Assembly (NCBI GenBank): GCA_026786065.1
Contig: JAJAYS010000127.1
Span: 1 to 23,964, forward strand
DNA from: Polaromonas sp.
GTDB lineage: Bacteria; Pseudomonadota; Gammaproteobacteria; Burkholderiales; Burkholderiaceae_C
Length of the DNA: 23,964 nucleotides
Reading direction: 5' to 3'
The position numbers were made by a program, and so were the translations under genes. Under the pieces are notes generated by a model. That model worked only from the letters and a program-made list of their open reading frames with translations. It made no database searches and was not told the origin of the DNA. This document shows positions 15,674-23,411 of this stretch, piece after piece (the first letter of the stretch is position 1; each line of letters begins with the position of its first letter).

Positions 15674-16138
15674 ATGAGGCACACGGCGCGGCACTCCCAC
15701 TTGAAGCGTTTGTCACGGCTCGGCGCCGCAGGACTGCTGGCGGTAATCGCGGCACTGGGGTCGCTGGCAGTGTGGGGCGGTCTCGGTGCGTTGACCGCGC
15801 CGTCCGCCTTGCAGGCCCGAACGGCACAGGCGGACGTTTCGGGGGTACCGTTATCGATATCGGTCGAGCAATTACCACCGCAAGGTCGGCAGGTAATGAC
15901 GTTAATTTATCGTGGCGGTCCGTTTCAGTATGAGAAAGACGGTGTGGTTTTCGGCAACCGTGAGCGATTGCTTCCGGGAAGTGCGCGTGGCTACTACCGC
16001 GAGTACACGGTGAGGACCCCCAATGGACGCAGCCGGGGCGCCCGGCGCATTGTGTGCGGTGGACTCCAGCCAGTGGCACCCGACATCTGTTACTACACGG
16101 AAGACCACTATGCGAGTTTTCGCAAGATCGTTCAGTGA
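15674..16138 (+). CDS. Secreted guanyl-specific ribonuclease (RNase Sa/barnase-type, N1/T1 family)
   Basis: A 154-residue protein with a basic N-terminus and a hydrophobic segment (about residues 17-40), then a ribonuclease domain of about 95 residues, so it is exported or membrane-tethered. The domain follows the RNase Sa pattern: SVEQLPPQGRQVMTLI, YYREYTVRTP, RGARRIVCGG and YYTEDHYASFRKI. By comparison with RNase Sa the catalytic residues are Glu110, Arg121 and His145, all present; Cys128 and Cys139 could form a disulfide. It cleaves single-stranded RNA after guanine. The ATG at 15674 has AGGA nine bases before it; earlier in-frame codons lack family similarity. A barstar-like inhibitor gene begins 18 bases downstream, so the two form an enzyme-inhibitor operon. 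Confidence 0.88.
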   Translation: MRHTARHSHLKRLSRLGAAGLLAVIAALGSLAVWGGLGALTAPSALQARTAQADVSGVPLSISVEQLPPQGRQVMTLIYRGGPFQYEKDGVVFGNRERLLPGSARGYYREYTVRTPNGRSRGARRIVCGGLQPVAPDICYYTEDHYASFRKIVQ

Positions 16139-16156
16139 GAAAGCAAGGGATTTATT

Positions 16157-16693
16157 GTGAATTTTGAATTAAGAGAAAGAGATGCGGAGATGGACACACC
16201 ACTTCGTCGGACTAGCGACACCTTAGCAGGCAGGGCGCCCGACACGCCCGCGCGCAACGCCAGCGAGGCAACCAACCGGGCGACCGCGCCCGCCGAATCG
16301 GCGTTAAAAGGCGTACGGCTCAACATCGTGCAGTCGATTCGCGCCTTCCGTGTGCCGCAACTGCAAGACGCTGCGACCGAGTTGAAGCACCATTTTCTGT
16401 ATGCCAATTTGGGAAATACCCAGAGCAAACAAGACGTGCTGGACACGATTGCCGCGCAGTACACCTTCCCGTCGCATTTCGGCAAGAACTTCGACGCGCT
16501 TTACGACTGCATGACCGACTTGGTGCATAAGTCCGGTCCGCAGCCCGGTTTTATCGTCGTACTTGAGCAGATTCCAGCCAACGCCAAGTTCGACAAGGAG
16601 GCGCGCGAGCAACTGCTCGACATCTTCCGGGATGCGGCCGACTACTGGGCGGAGCGGAAAATCCCGTTTCGCTGCTTCTATTCTTTTCTGTAG
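16157..16693 (+). CDS. Barstar-family ribonuclease inhibitor with N-terminal extension
   Basis: A 178-residue protein; the C-terminal part (about 60-178) is barstar, which binds the active site of barnase-type ribonucleases inside the cell and protects it. The key helix reads HFGKNFDALYDCMTDL, with Asp113 and Asp117 in the positions of barstar Asp35 and Asp39, which contact the enzyme. The C-terminus (KIPFRCFYSFL) is a normal final strand. Residues 1-55 are a polar, Ala/Thr/Arg-rich extension not found in the 90-residue Bacillus barstar. The GTG at 16157 is chosen because AAGGGA lies six bases before it; an ATG at 16190 is the alternative. It is cotranscribed with the preceding ribonuclease gene. 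Confidence 0.88.
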   Translation: MNFELRERDAEMDTPLRRTSDTLAGRAPDTPARNASEATNRATAPAESALKGVRLNIVQSIRAFRVPQLQDAATELKHHFLYANLGNTQSKQDVLDTIAAQYTFPSHFGKNFDALYDCMTDLVHKSGPQPGFIVVLEQIPANAKFDKEAREQLLDIFRDAADYWAERKIPFRCFYSFL

Positions 16694-17015
16694 CCCGCTC
16701 CCCAGACATTGGCCAAGGGGATCGGGCGGTTGAGGCCCAGCAAGCAGTTGACGGCGAAGAAGTCATGCCCACCGACAAACTGGTGGACGTGTCGCCTCTG
16801 GCATTGCGCATGAGCAGTCCGTTTAACGCCAGCTACTGGCTCGCTGCCGCCTGAACTTTTGAAACTCAGGCGCCAGTAAAAAAGCCCGCTTTAAGCGGGC
16901 TTTTTTGTGTTTGTGCGCATCCGGCGGCAGGCAACAGCGCACAGCGCTGCGGCTTTCAAATGGCAATCAAAAAGCCAGTATAGCCAGCTAAATCGAGCGT
17001 TGGCAGCTCTGTTTT
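16694..17015. other. Intergenic stretch downstream of barstar with a possible gene fragment
   Basis: About 320 bases. The first 160 contain long open frames on both strands: plus strand reads EEVMPTDKLVDVSPLAL and ends SYWLAAA at a TGA near 16852; minus strand reads HDFFAVNCLLGLNRPIPL and ends GYRKE near 16690. Each looks protein-like but has no start or recognised family, so a gene relic on one strand is possible. The terminator at 16878-16906 and repeat copy 3 follow. Confidence 0.35.
16878..16906. terminator. Rho-independent terminator, potentially bidirectional
   Basis: AAAAAAGCCCGCTT (16878-16891) and AAGCGGGCTTTTTT (16893-16906) pair perfectly around a single T. A G+C-rich stem is followed by a T run on both strands. 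It ends the ribonuclease-barstar unit from the left and could also stop transcripts leaving rsmA from the right. Confidence 0.88.

Positions 17016-17025
<10 letters not shown>
16962..17025 (-). repeat. Dispersed intergenic repeat, copy 3, overlapping the end of rsmA
   Basis: On the minus strand it reads ATTGCTATAAAAAACAGAGC, then TGCCAACGC and later TTTAGCTGGCTATACTGGCT. Similarity to copy 1 is clear in TTGCTAT, AGCTG and GGCTATA/GGCTAAA plus the T run. Its first bases encode the last Leu-Leu codons and the TAA stop of rsmA. Confidence 0.55.
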
Positions 17026-17885
<860 letters not shown>

Positions 17886-18221
17886 GTCAAGGGCGGGGCA
17901 CCCTTCAACACCTCGGGGTAAACGGAGGAGGGAGCGAGCGGGAGAAGGAGAGAGCGAGTGAACAAGCGCGGGGGCAGCACGACAACCGAATGAATTCCCT
18001 TCCAGCAGGCGCCGCAGAAGCGCCTAAGCCGGGCTGCAGGCGCAGCGGCCCCGTAGAGCGAGCAGGGAGCCACACACCGTGCGCGACGCACGGTGCCATC
18101 TTCACCAGCAGGCGCCGCGAGTCCGGCTTCGCCAGCCCGCAGGCGCAGCAGCCCCCTCGGGGGCAGGAAGCGCCACGCAGTGCGCGACCGTGGGGGCACA
18201 TCCCTGCCGTGGGGGCCACAT
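17886..18221. other. Repeat-filled gap between surA and rsmA
   Basis: About 335 bases with no supported gene. From 17930 to 17960 it is purine-rich (GGGAGAAGGAGAGAGCGAG). From 18002 to the surA stop it is filled by the duplicated G+C-rich element listed separately. Long minus-strand frames here are a by-product of G+C-rich repeats. The gap is where pdxA stands in E. coli. Confidence 0.5.
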
Positions 18222-18222
18222 T
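18002..18222. repeat. G+C-rich element in about two tandem copies plus a partial third
   Basis: Copy A (18002-18097) and copy B (18105-18200) each start CCAGCAGGCGCCGC, continue to GCAGGCGCAGC(G/A)GCCCC and then CAGG(G/A)AGC...GTGCGCGAC. A third partial copy (GCCGTGGGGGCCACATTC) runs into the surA stop codon. Copy A contains a perfect hairpin CACCGTGCG-CGA-CGCACGGTG (18075-18095). The part at 18159-18222 is clearly similar to 22856-22922 inside amgK. Confidence 0.7.
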
Positions 18223-19652
18223 CACTGCGGCGCGTCGCGGTATTCAACGTAGGCCCGGCCCCGCACCTCTTGGGCCCACAGCGCATAGGCTTCTTCGAAT
18301 TTCTTCTCGCGCAGTGCGTTGCGACCGGCTTCGCGCAGTTCGCGCGGGCTCAACTTGCTTTCGCGGCGCTCCAGCAACTGGATCAAATGAACCCCGAAAC
18401 GGCTGACCACCGGGTCGGAAACCTGGTTCGGTGCCAGAGCGTTTAGCGCCTGCTCAAATTCGGGCACGAACATGCCCGGGCCGGCCCAGCCAAGTTCGCC
18501 GCCGTCCTTCGCCGAGCCGTCGCTGCTGTGTTCGCGCGCCAGTGCGGCGAAATCTGCCTGGCCAGCCTCGATGCGGCGTTTGTAGGAGATCAGTCTTTGC
18601 ACCGCCGCAGCTTCATTTTGCTGCGGCGTCAGCGTCAGCAAAATATGCCGCGCGCGGCTTTGCGTCACGCTGGTGTCGATGCCGTCGGCCTGCTTCTTCT
18701 CGATGACTTTGAGCACATGAAAGCCGGCTCCGCTGCGCAGCGGCCCCGCAATGCCGCCCACCGGCAGCTTTTGCGTGGCTTCGATAAACAGCGGCGGCAG
18801 GCGGTCCAGGCCGCGCAGCCCCATCTCACCGCCATTGCCGCGACCCGCAGGGTCGGCTGAAGTGGCTGCCAGTTCGACGAACGGCGTGCCGCTACGAGCG
18901 CGGTCGGCGACCTGCTGGGCCTGCGCCTGGAGTGTGGCGACCTGCCCGGCGCTGGCGTTTTCCGGCACCGCCACCAGCACCTGGGCCAGGTTCAGCGCCA
19001 GCACACCCGACCCGGCGCTGCTTTGCTCGGCCAGAAATTGCTCGACCTCCTGGTCGCTGACCTTGACCCGGGGCTCGACATCGCGCTGGCGCAGCCGGCT
19101 GATCAGCAGCTCGTTGCGCAGGTCGGCCTCGAACTGGCTGTACGCGATGTTGTCGGCTTTGAGCCGCTCGCGCAGCCCGGCTGGCGTGACCTGGTTTTGC
19201 CGGGCCACGGTCTGCACAGCCGCTTCCACCGCATAGCTGTCCACCCGCACGCCGGACTCGCGCGCCAGCTGCAACTGCGTGCGGTCAACGATCAGGCGTT
19301 CGAGCACGTCTTTGGCCAGCTCCTCCTGCGGCGGCACGCGGCCGCCCTGCTGCGCGAGCTGGCGCTGCACGCGCTGCAGACGGGTGCGTACTTCGCTGTT
19401 GGTGATCGGTTCGGAATTGACGACTGCGTCGATGAAGTCGGCTTGCTGCACGCGCGGCGTGGCTGGCGTGGCTGGCGCGGCTGAAACCGCTGGCGCTGCA
19501 GCCGGCCGCTGCGGGATCTCGGGCATGCGCAGGCCGCCCGAGGGCCTTGGGCTTTGCGCCCAGGCGGCGGCGCTGCCGAGCAGCAGCAATGCAGTACACG
19601 CAGTGACGAGCGGTGCCAGCGTCGGTCTAAGGATAAAGCTGGGTTTAGTCAT
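18222..19652 (-). CDS. surA: Periplasmic chaperone and peptidyl-prolyl isomerase SurA
   Basis: SurA escorts unfolded outer-membrane proteins, including LptD, through the periplasm. The 476-residue protein has a signal peptide (hydrophobic LVTACTALLLLGSAAAWA, cleavage likely after AWA near residue 32), a Pro/Ala-rich linker, the SurA N-terminal domain (about 71-191, starting DAVVNSEPITNSEV), a first parvulin domain (about 219-317) and a second one (about 333-429, RARHILL, SSDGSAKDGGELGW, FGVHLIQLLERR). The second domain keeps the parvulin signature and is probably the active one. The ATG at 19652 is chosen because the signal peptide starts there; it overlaps the end of lptD by 8 bases, so translation is likely coupled. 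The last bases abut the repeat cluster. Confidence 0.94.
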   Translation of the reverse strand: MTKPSFILRPTLAPLVTACTALLLLGSAAAWAQSPRPSGGLRMPEIPQRPAAAPAVSAAPATPATPRVQQADFIDAVVNSEPITNSEVRTRLQRVQRQLAQQGGRVPPQEELAKDVLERLIVDRTQLQLARESGVRVDSYAVEAAVQTVARQNQVTPAGLRERLKADNIAYSQFEADLRNELLISRLRQRDVEPRVKVSDQEVEQFLAEQSSAGSGVLALNLAQVLVAVPENASAGQVATLQAQAQQVADRARSGTPFVELAATSADPAGRGNGGEMGLRGLDRLPPLFIEATQKLPVGGIAGPLRSGAGFHVLKVIEKKQADGIDTSVTQSRARHILLTLTPQQNEAAAVQRLISYKRRIEAGQADFAALAREHSSDGSAKDGGELGWAGPGMFVPEFEQALNALAPNQVSDPVVSRFGVHLIQLLERRESKLSPRELREAGRNALREKKFEEAYALWAQEVRGRAYVEYRDAPQ

Positions 19653-22065
19653 AGGTGGTGAAGCGGCTGGGCGACTCGGTTTTTTCTCGCAGGAACTGGT
19701 AGCGCGGAACGTTCGCCCGGAGGGTTTGAAGCGGACTTGATCCGAGTCTGGAAAAACCGACGAGTTCAAGCTGAAACAGGATCTGGGTGTTCGCCGCGCC
19801 GGAGCCGGTGGCCAGGATGTTATTTTGTGAGCGCTGTAGCACGACGCGGCCTATCCAGCAGCAGCCGTCGTACTCGACGCCAAGAATCGAATCGACGAAC
19901 TTTTTTTCAAGCAGGCTGTAGTTGAGCCGACCCACTGCATAGTTGCCCCCCGGCCCCTGGCCGCGACCGGGGCCGAGGTCGCGCCCTTTGTCGCCCCAAA
20001 AGTTGTTGATCGGCCATTGCCAGCCGACGTCGAAATTCTCGCTGACGCCGCGCTGGCGCCGCAGCGCGGCGCTGACGGTGCGGTAGTTGCCCGGGTTGTA
20101 GCGCGCACCAAAGGAGTAACGGTCGAACTGGCTGGTCTTGGGGTTGTATTGCACGGTGCTGCCAAAGCGCCATTGCGGGTCCCAGTTGATGCTGCTGCCA
20201 ACCAGAAAATCACTGAAGCGCTCGCTGATTGGCTGGCCGCCGGGGAGGGTCACGCGCTGGTCGGCAAACCGCACGCGCTGCGCGACTTCGAGGCGCGCCG
20301 CTTCGGCTCCGGTGGACGGCTCCAGCAGGCGGCTGCTGGCACCGAAGGTCAGCAGGTTGGCGTCGGCGATGCGGTCGTCGCCGACAAAAGCGTTCTCGGT
20401 GAACAGCGACGCAAAGTTGAAGCTGGTCTCGCCGGAGTCGTAGTTCGGCAGGCGGCTCTGGTCGCGGTACGGCGTGCTCACATAAAACGCGCGCGGCTCC
20501 AGCGTCTGCGTAAGGCTGCGGCCGAAGACGCTGGCACTGCGCTCAAACTGCAGGCCGGTGTCCAGGCTGAAGGTCGGCAGCACCCGCGACGCGCTGGCGC
20601 TGCCGCCCTGCAATGGCGCATCAAAGCGGTACTGCGTGGCGTGCAGTTGCAGCCGGGGCGTGATGAAGCCGGCCGGAAACAGCCACGGCCGCGCGAGCTT
20701 GGCACGGGTCACGGTGCGTTCGCTGTTGGGCTGTTTGGTCAAGCTGCTGTCGGCCGAGAAGCGCGTGAAGTCGCCCTCGAGCGACCAGTCGAACCCGCTG
20801 CCCAGGCTACCCAGCGGTGCATCGACCCGGGTGTAGGCAGCGCTCAACTGCGGCAGGCGGTCGTAGGGCGGCACGATGGGCGCGTCAATGTCCTGCAGCG
20901 TCTGGAATTTAAGCGCCCGGGCCTGAGTTGAAAAGTAGCCACGCCCCCAGGACAGGCTGGCGTCCTGCTGGAACAAACGCTGCGCCGTCGGCAAGCCGCT
21001 GGCCGGCAGATCGCGCCAGTAGTCGTTGTCGCTGACGCGGTTCAGGTTCAAGGCAAGCCCCAGCGTGCCGACCGCATCGATGCGGCTGTCGAGCGTGCCG
21101 TTGTGCAGCAGGCCGTAGGACCAGCGGTCGCGCCCGCGCAGGCGGTCATTGGGCAGATAGTTGCCCCGAAGCTCGCCGCGGTAAGTCGGCTCCAGGTAGC
21201 GCGCCTCCCCGGCGATGTCGATGCCGCGCTTGGTCATGATGGCCGGCGACAGCGTGGCATCGCGGTTTGGCGCGATGTCGAAGTAGTAGGGCTGGCGAAC
21301 TTCAACGCCGCTGGTGGAGCCGATGTTCAGCGTCGGCGGCAAGAGGCCGGACTTGCGCGTGTCGGTCAGCGGAAAGCTAATCTTGGGAAAGGCCAGGATC
21401 GGCACCTTCTTGAAGCGCACCACGGCGTTGGTGGCCACCCCGACCTCGCGCTCGAAGTCAAAATCAACCCGGCTGGCACTGAGCACCCAGGCCGGCTCCC
21501 AACTGGCTTCGTTGCCGCGTTCGCAAGTGGTGTAGGTGACCTGCAGCGCCGTCATGTGGCGGTCGTCGATGAAATCGACGCGGGCTGCCTCACCGTTGCC
21601 GCCGTTGGCCAGAAAGCGGTAGCGCGGCTGGGTAAAAAAGCCTTCGAAGCGATCAAGCTGCAATTGCAGTTCAGGGCCTTCGAATCGGTTGCCGGCCTTG
21701 TTGATGCGCACATTGCCGCTGGCCTTGAGCAGGTCTTCGCTCTGGCTGTATTCGATGTGGTCGGCGCGAATGGCGGCGTCGCCGCGCCGCACTTCGGCGT
21801 TGCCGTCGATGACGGTTTCGAGCTCGGTTCGGCCCGATAGCCGCTCGCCAAAAACAAAGGTCGGGCCTTCACTGCCCGGCTCCCCCGGAACCTGCTCGGC
21901 CAGCCGGGGCGAGGCTTTCAGCGCAGCGGGCGCCGAAGCAGGTTCAACCGCCGCGTTCTGCGCGCCCGCCGCGTTCGCGAACCCCATCGCGGCAGCAAAC
22001 AGCGCGATGGAAACAGCGTGGGCGACGGGGGTGGGAATAAAAGGCGAAGGGGATGCGAGTCGCAT
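19645..22065 (-). CDS. lptD: LPS-assembly protein LptD
   Basis: LptD is the outer-membrane beta-barrel that, with the lipoprotein LptE, inserts lipopolysaccharide into the outer leaflet. The 806-residue protein has a signal peptide (ALFAAAMGFANAAGA, cleavage near residue 35), a periplasmic LptA/OstA-like domain (about 75-190, ADHIEYSQSEDLLKASGNV) and a large barrel with many alternating strands (LPLT/SFPLTDTRKSGLLPP onwards). Cysteines are Cys181 (TYTTCERGN) and the adjacent pair 735-736 (GCCWIGRV); the extra N-terminal cysteine of E. coli LptD is missing, so only one interdomain disulfide is possible. The ATG at 22065 starts a good signal peptide but has no Shine-Dalgarno. surA follows with an 8-base overlap; amgK diverges. 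Confidence 0.95.
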   Translation of the reverse strand: MRLASPSPFIPTPVAHAVSIALFAAAMGFANAAGAQNAAVEPASAPAALKASPRLAEQVPGEPGSEGPTFVFGERLSGRTELETVIDGNAEVRRGDAAIRADHIEYSQSEDLLKASGNVRINKAGNRFEGPELQLQLDRFEGFFTQPRYRFLANGGNGEAARVDFIDDRHMTALQVTYTTCERGNEASWEPAWVLSASRVDFDFEREVGVATNAVVRFKKVPILAFPKISFPLTDTRKSGLLPPTLNIGSTSGVEVRQPYYFDIAPNRDATLSPAIMTKRGIDIAGEARYLEPTYRGELRGNYLPNDRLRGRDRWSYGLLHNGTLDSRIDAVGTLGLALNLNRVSDNDYWRDLPASGLPTAQRLFQQDASLSWGRGYFSTQARALKFQTLQDIDAPIVPPYDRLPQLSAAYTRVDAPLGSLGSGFDWSLEGDFTRFSADSSLTKQPNSERTVTRAKLARPWLFPAGFITPRLQLHATQYRFDAPLQGGSASASRVLPTFSLDTGLQFERSASVFGRSLTQTLEPRAFYVSTPYRDQSRLPNYDSGETSFNFASLFTENAFVGDDRIADANLLTFGASSRLLEPSTGAEAARLEVAQRVRFADQRVTLPGGQPISERFSDFLVGSSINWDPQWRFGSTVQYNPKTSQFDRYSFGARYNPGNYRTVSAALRRQRGVSENFDVGWQWPINNFWGDKGRDLGPGRGQGPGGNYAVGRLNYSLLEKKFVDSILGVEYDGCCWIGRVVLQRSQNNILATGSGAANTQILFQLELVGFSRLGSSPLQTLRANVPRYQFLREKTESPSRFTTYD

Positions 22066-22112
22066 CGAATGTGTGAGATAAACCCGTTGATAGAACTCCG
22101 GCCCGATTATCC

Positions 22113-22172
22113 ATGACGCTTCCTTTGCCAATGACCCGTCGGCGCGCCGCCCGGGCCGACAGCCTCCGATGA
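22113..22172 (+). CDS. Possible 19-codon leader ORF before amgK
   Basis: ATG at 22113 opens MTLPLPMTRRRAARADSLR and stops at TGA 22170-22172, overlapping the amgK start as ATGA. amgK itself has no Shine-Dalgarno (CAGCCTCCG precedes its ATG), so translation of the short frame could deliver ribosomes to amgK. It may equally be a chance frame in an untranslated leader. Confidence 0.3.
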   Translation: MTLPLPMTRRRAARADSLR

Positions 22173-23320
22173 GCGGCGACGCCATCGTCTGGGCCGACCC
22201 GCAGCGTGGTCAGGCGTTTGCCGACTGGCTGGCCGCCATCGGGCCAGTGCACCGGCTGCGCAGCGCCACACTGCGGCCGGCTTCGGCCGACGCGAGCTTT
22301 CGCCGCTATTTCCGCATAGACGGTGCCGGTGAGGGCGACGGTGATGGCGCCAGCTTCATCCTGATGGACGCCCCACCGACTCTCGAAGACTGCAAACCCT
22401 TCGTCAAGGTCGCCGCGTTGTTGAGCGACGCCGGCGTGGCCGCGCCGCAGGTGCTGGCCTGGGACGAGCCGGCCGGCTTCATGCTGCTGACCGACCTCGG
22501 CGCGCAGACGTTGATGGAGCTGATCGCGCCACCGGCCGATATCGGCACACTGGCGCAGCCGAGCGCGCTGCAGCACCGGCTTTACCTGCAGGCCGTCGAT
22601 GCGTTGATCGCCTGGCAGCTGGCGTCGAAACCTGGCGTGCTGCCGGCCTACGACGAAGCGCTGCTGTCGCGCGAGCTGCAGCTTTTTCCCGACTGGTATG
22701 TCAAGCAGCACCGCGGCCTCGCGCTCGATGGCGGGCTGCAGCACAAGCTCGATGCGCTGTTCGCGCAGATCAAGGCCAGCAACCTGAACGCGCTGGGCAG
22801 CGCCCGCGTGTTCGTGCACCGCGACTTCATGGCGCGCAACCTGATGGGGAGGCGGGGGGGCAGGGAGCTACCCGCAGTGAGCGACCGTGGGAGCTCTATT
22901 TCCGGCATGGGGGCCATATCCTTGGGGGTGCTGGACTTCCAGGACGCGGTGTACGGCCCAATCACCTACGACATCGCCAGCCTGATGCGCGACGCGTTTC
23001 TCAGCTGGGACGAAGACTTCGTGCTCGACATCACGGTGCGCTATTGGGAAAAGGCTCGGCTGGCCGGGCTGCCGGTTGGCGACGACTTCGGCGAGTTTTA
23101 CCGGGCGGTCGAATGGATGGGGCTGCAGCGCCACCTGAAGATTCTGGGCATCTTTGCGCGCCTGACGCTGCGCGACGGCAAGCCCAAATACCTGCTTGAT
23201 ACGCCGCGCTTCATCGGCTATGCCCGGGCCACCTGCGCGCGCTACCGGGCGCTCGGCCCGCTGATGGTGCTGCTCGACGAGATCGAGGGCAACGAAACCC
23301 GTGTGGGTTATACATTTTGA
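22169..23320 (+). CDS. amgK: N-acetylmuramate/N-acetylglucosamine kinase-type phosphotransferase (AmgK)
   Basis: An aminoglycoside-phosphotransferase-fold kinase. AmgK phosphorylates the anomeric position of MurNAc/GlcNAc in the peptidoglycan recycling route that ends in UDP-MurNAc. The family is recognised by ASFRRYFRI (42-50), FMLLTDLG (104-111), the catalytic VHRDFMARNLM (216-226) and the metal-binding GVLDFQDAVYGPITYDIASL (253-272). The family normally has only a few residues between NLM and the LDFQD motif; here residues 227-252 form a 26-residue segment (GRRGGRELPAVSDRG...) whose DNA is a copy of the repeat at 18159-18222. Position divergent from lptD is typical for amgK. murU, the usual partner, is not adjacent; rsmE follows. 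Whether the enlarged catalytic loop is tolerated is unknown. Confidence 0.88.
   Translation: MSGDAIVWADPQRGQAFADWLAAIGPVHRLRSATLRPASADASFRRYFRIDGAGEGDGDGASFILMDAPPTLEDCKPFVKVAALLSDAGVAAPQVLAWDEPAGFMLLTDLGAQTLMELIAPPADIGTLAQPSALQHRLYLQAVDALIAWQLASKPGVLPAYDEALLSRELQLFPDWYVKQHRGLALDGGLQHKLDALFAQIKASNLNALGSARVFVHRDFMARNLMGRRGGRELPAVSDRGSSISGMGAISLGVLDFQDAVYGPITYDIASLMRDAFLSWDEDFVLDITVRYWEKARLAGLPVGDDFGEFYRAVEWMGLQRHLKILGIFARLTLRDGKPKYLLDTPRFIGYARATCARYRALGPLMVLLDEIEGNETRVGYTF
22856..22922 (+). repeat. Repeat copy inserted in frame within amgK
   Basis: GGGGGCAGGGAGCTACCCGC, then AGTGAGCGACCGTGGGAGC and GCATGGGGGCCATATCC. Aligned by eye with 18159-18222 it keeps GGGGGCAGG, AGC, CGCAGTG, GCGACCGTGGG, CCG, TGGGGGCCA and AT in order with almost no length change. 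It encodes the extra residues in the AmgK catalytic loop. Confidence 0.75.
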
Positions 23321-23380
23321 AAGAAATAACGGCTTTTGCCCAGCAAATACGGGCGCAAGCAGCTCCTGATTCGATAGCGA
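23321..23380 (-). repeat. Dispersed intergenic repeat, copy 4, between amgK and rsmE
   Basis: On the minus strand it reads TCGCTATCGAATCAGGAGCT, GCTTGCGCCCG and TATTTGCTGGGCAAAAGCCG. It shares CGCTAT/TGCTAT, AGCTGCTT(G/A)C and the GCTGG segment with copies 1 to 3 and starts right after the amgK stop. Confidence 0.6.
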
Positions 23381-23411
23381 CTGGCAATCCGCGCAGCGCC
23401 CGCAGCCGGTC

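Noticed and set aside
20017..21840. Plus-strand open frames of 304 and 245 codons opposite lptD
   Set aside because: Antisense shadows of lptD with no recognisable protein features.
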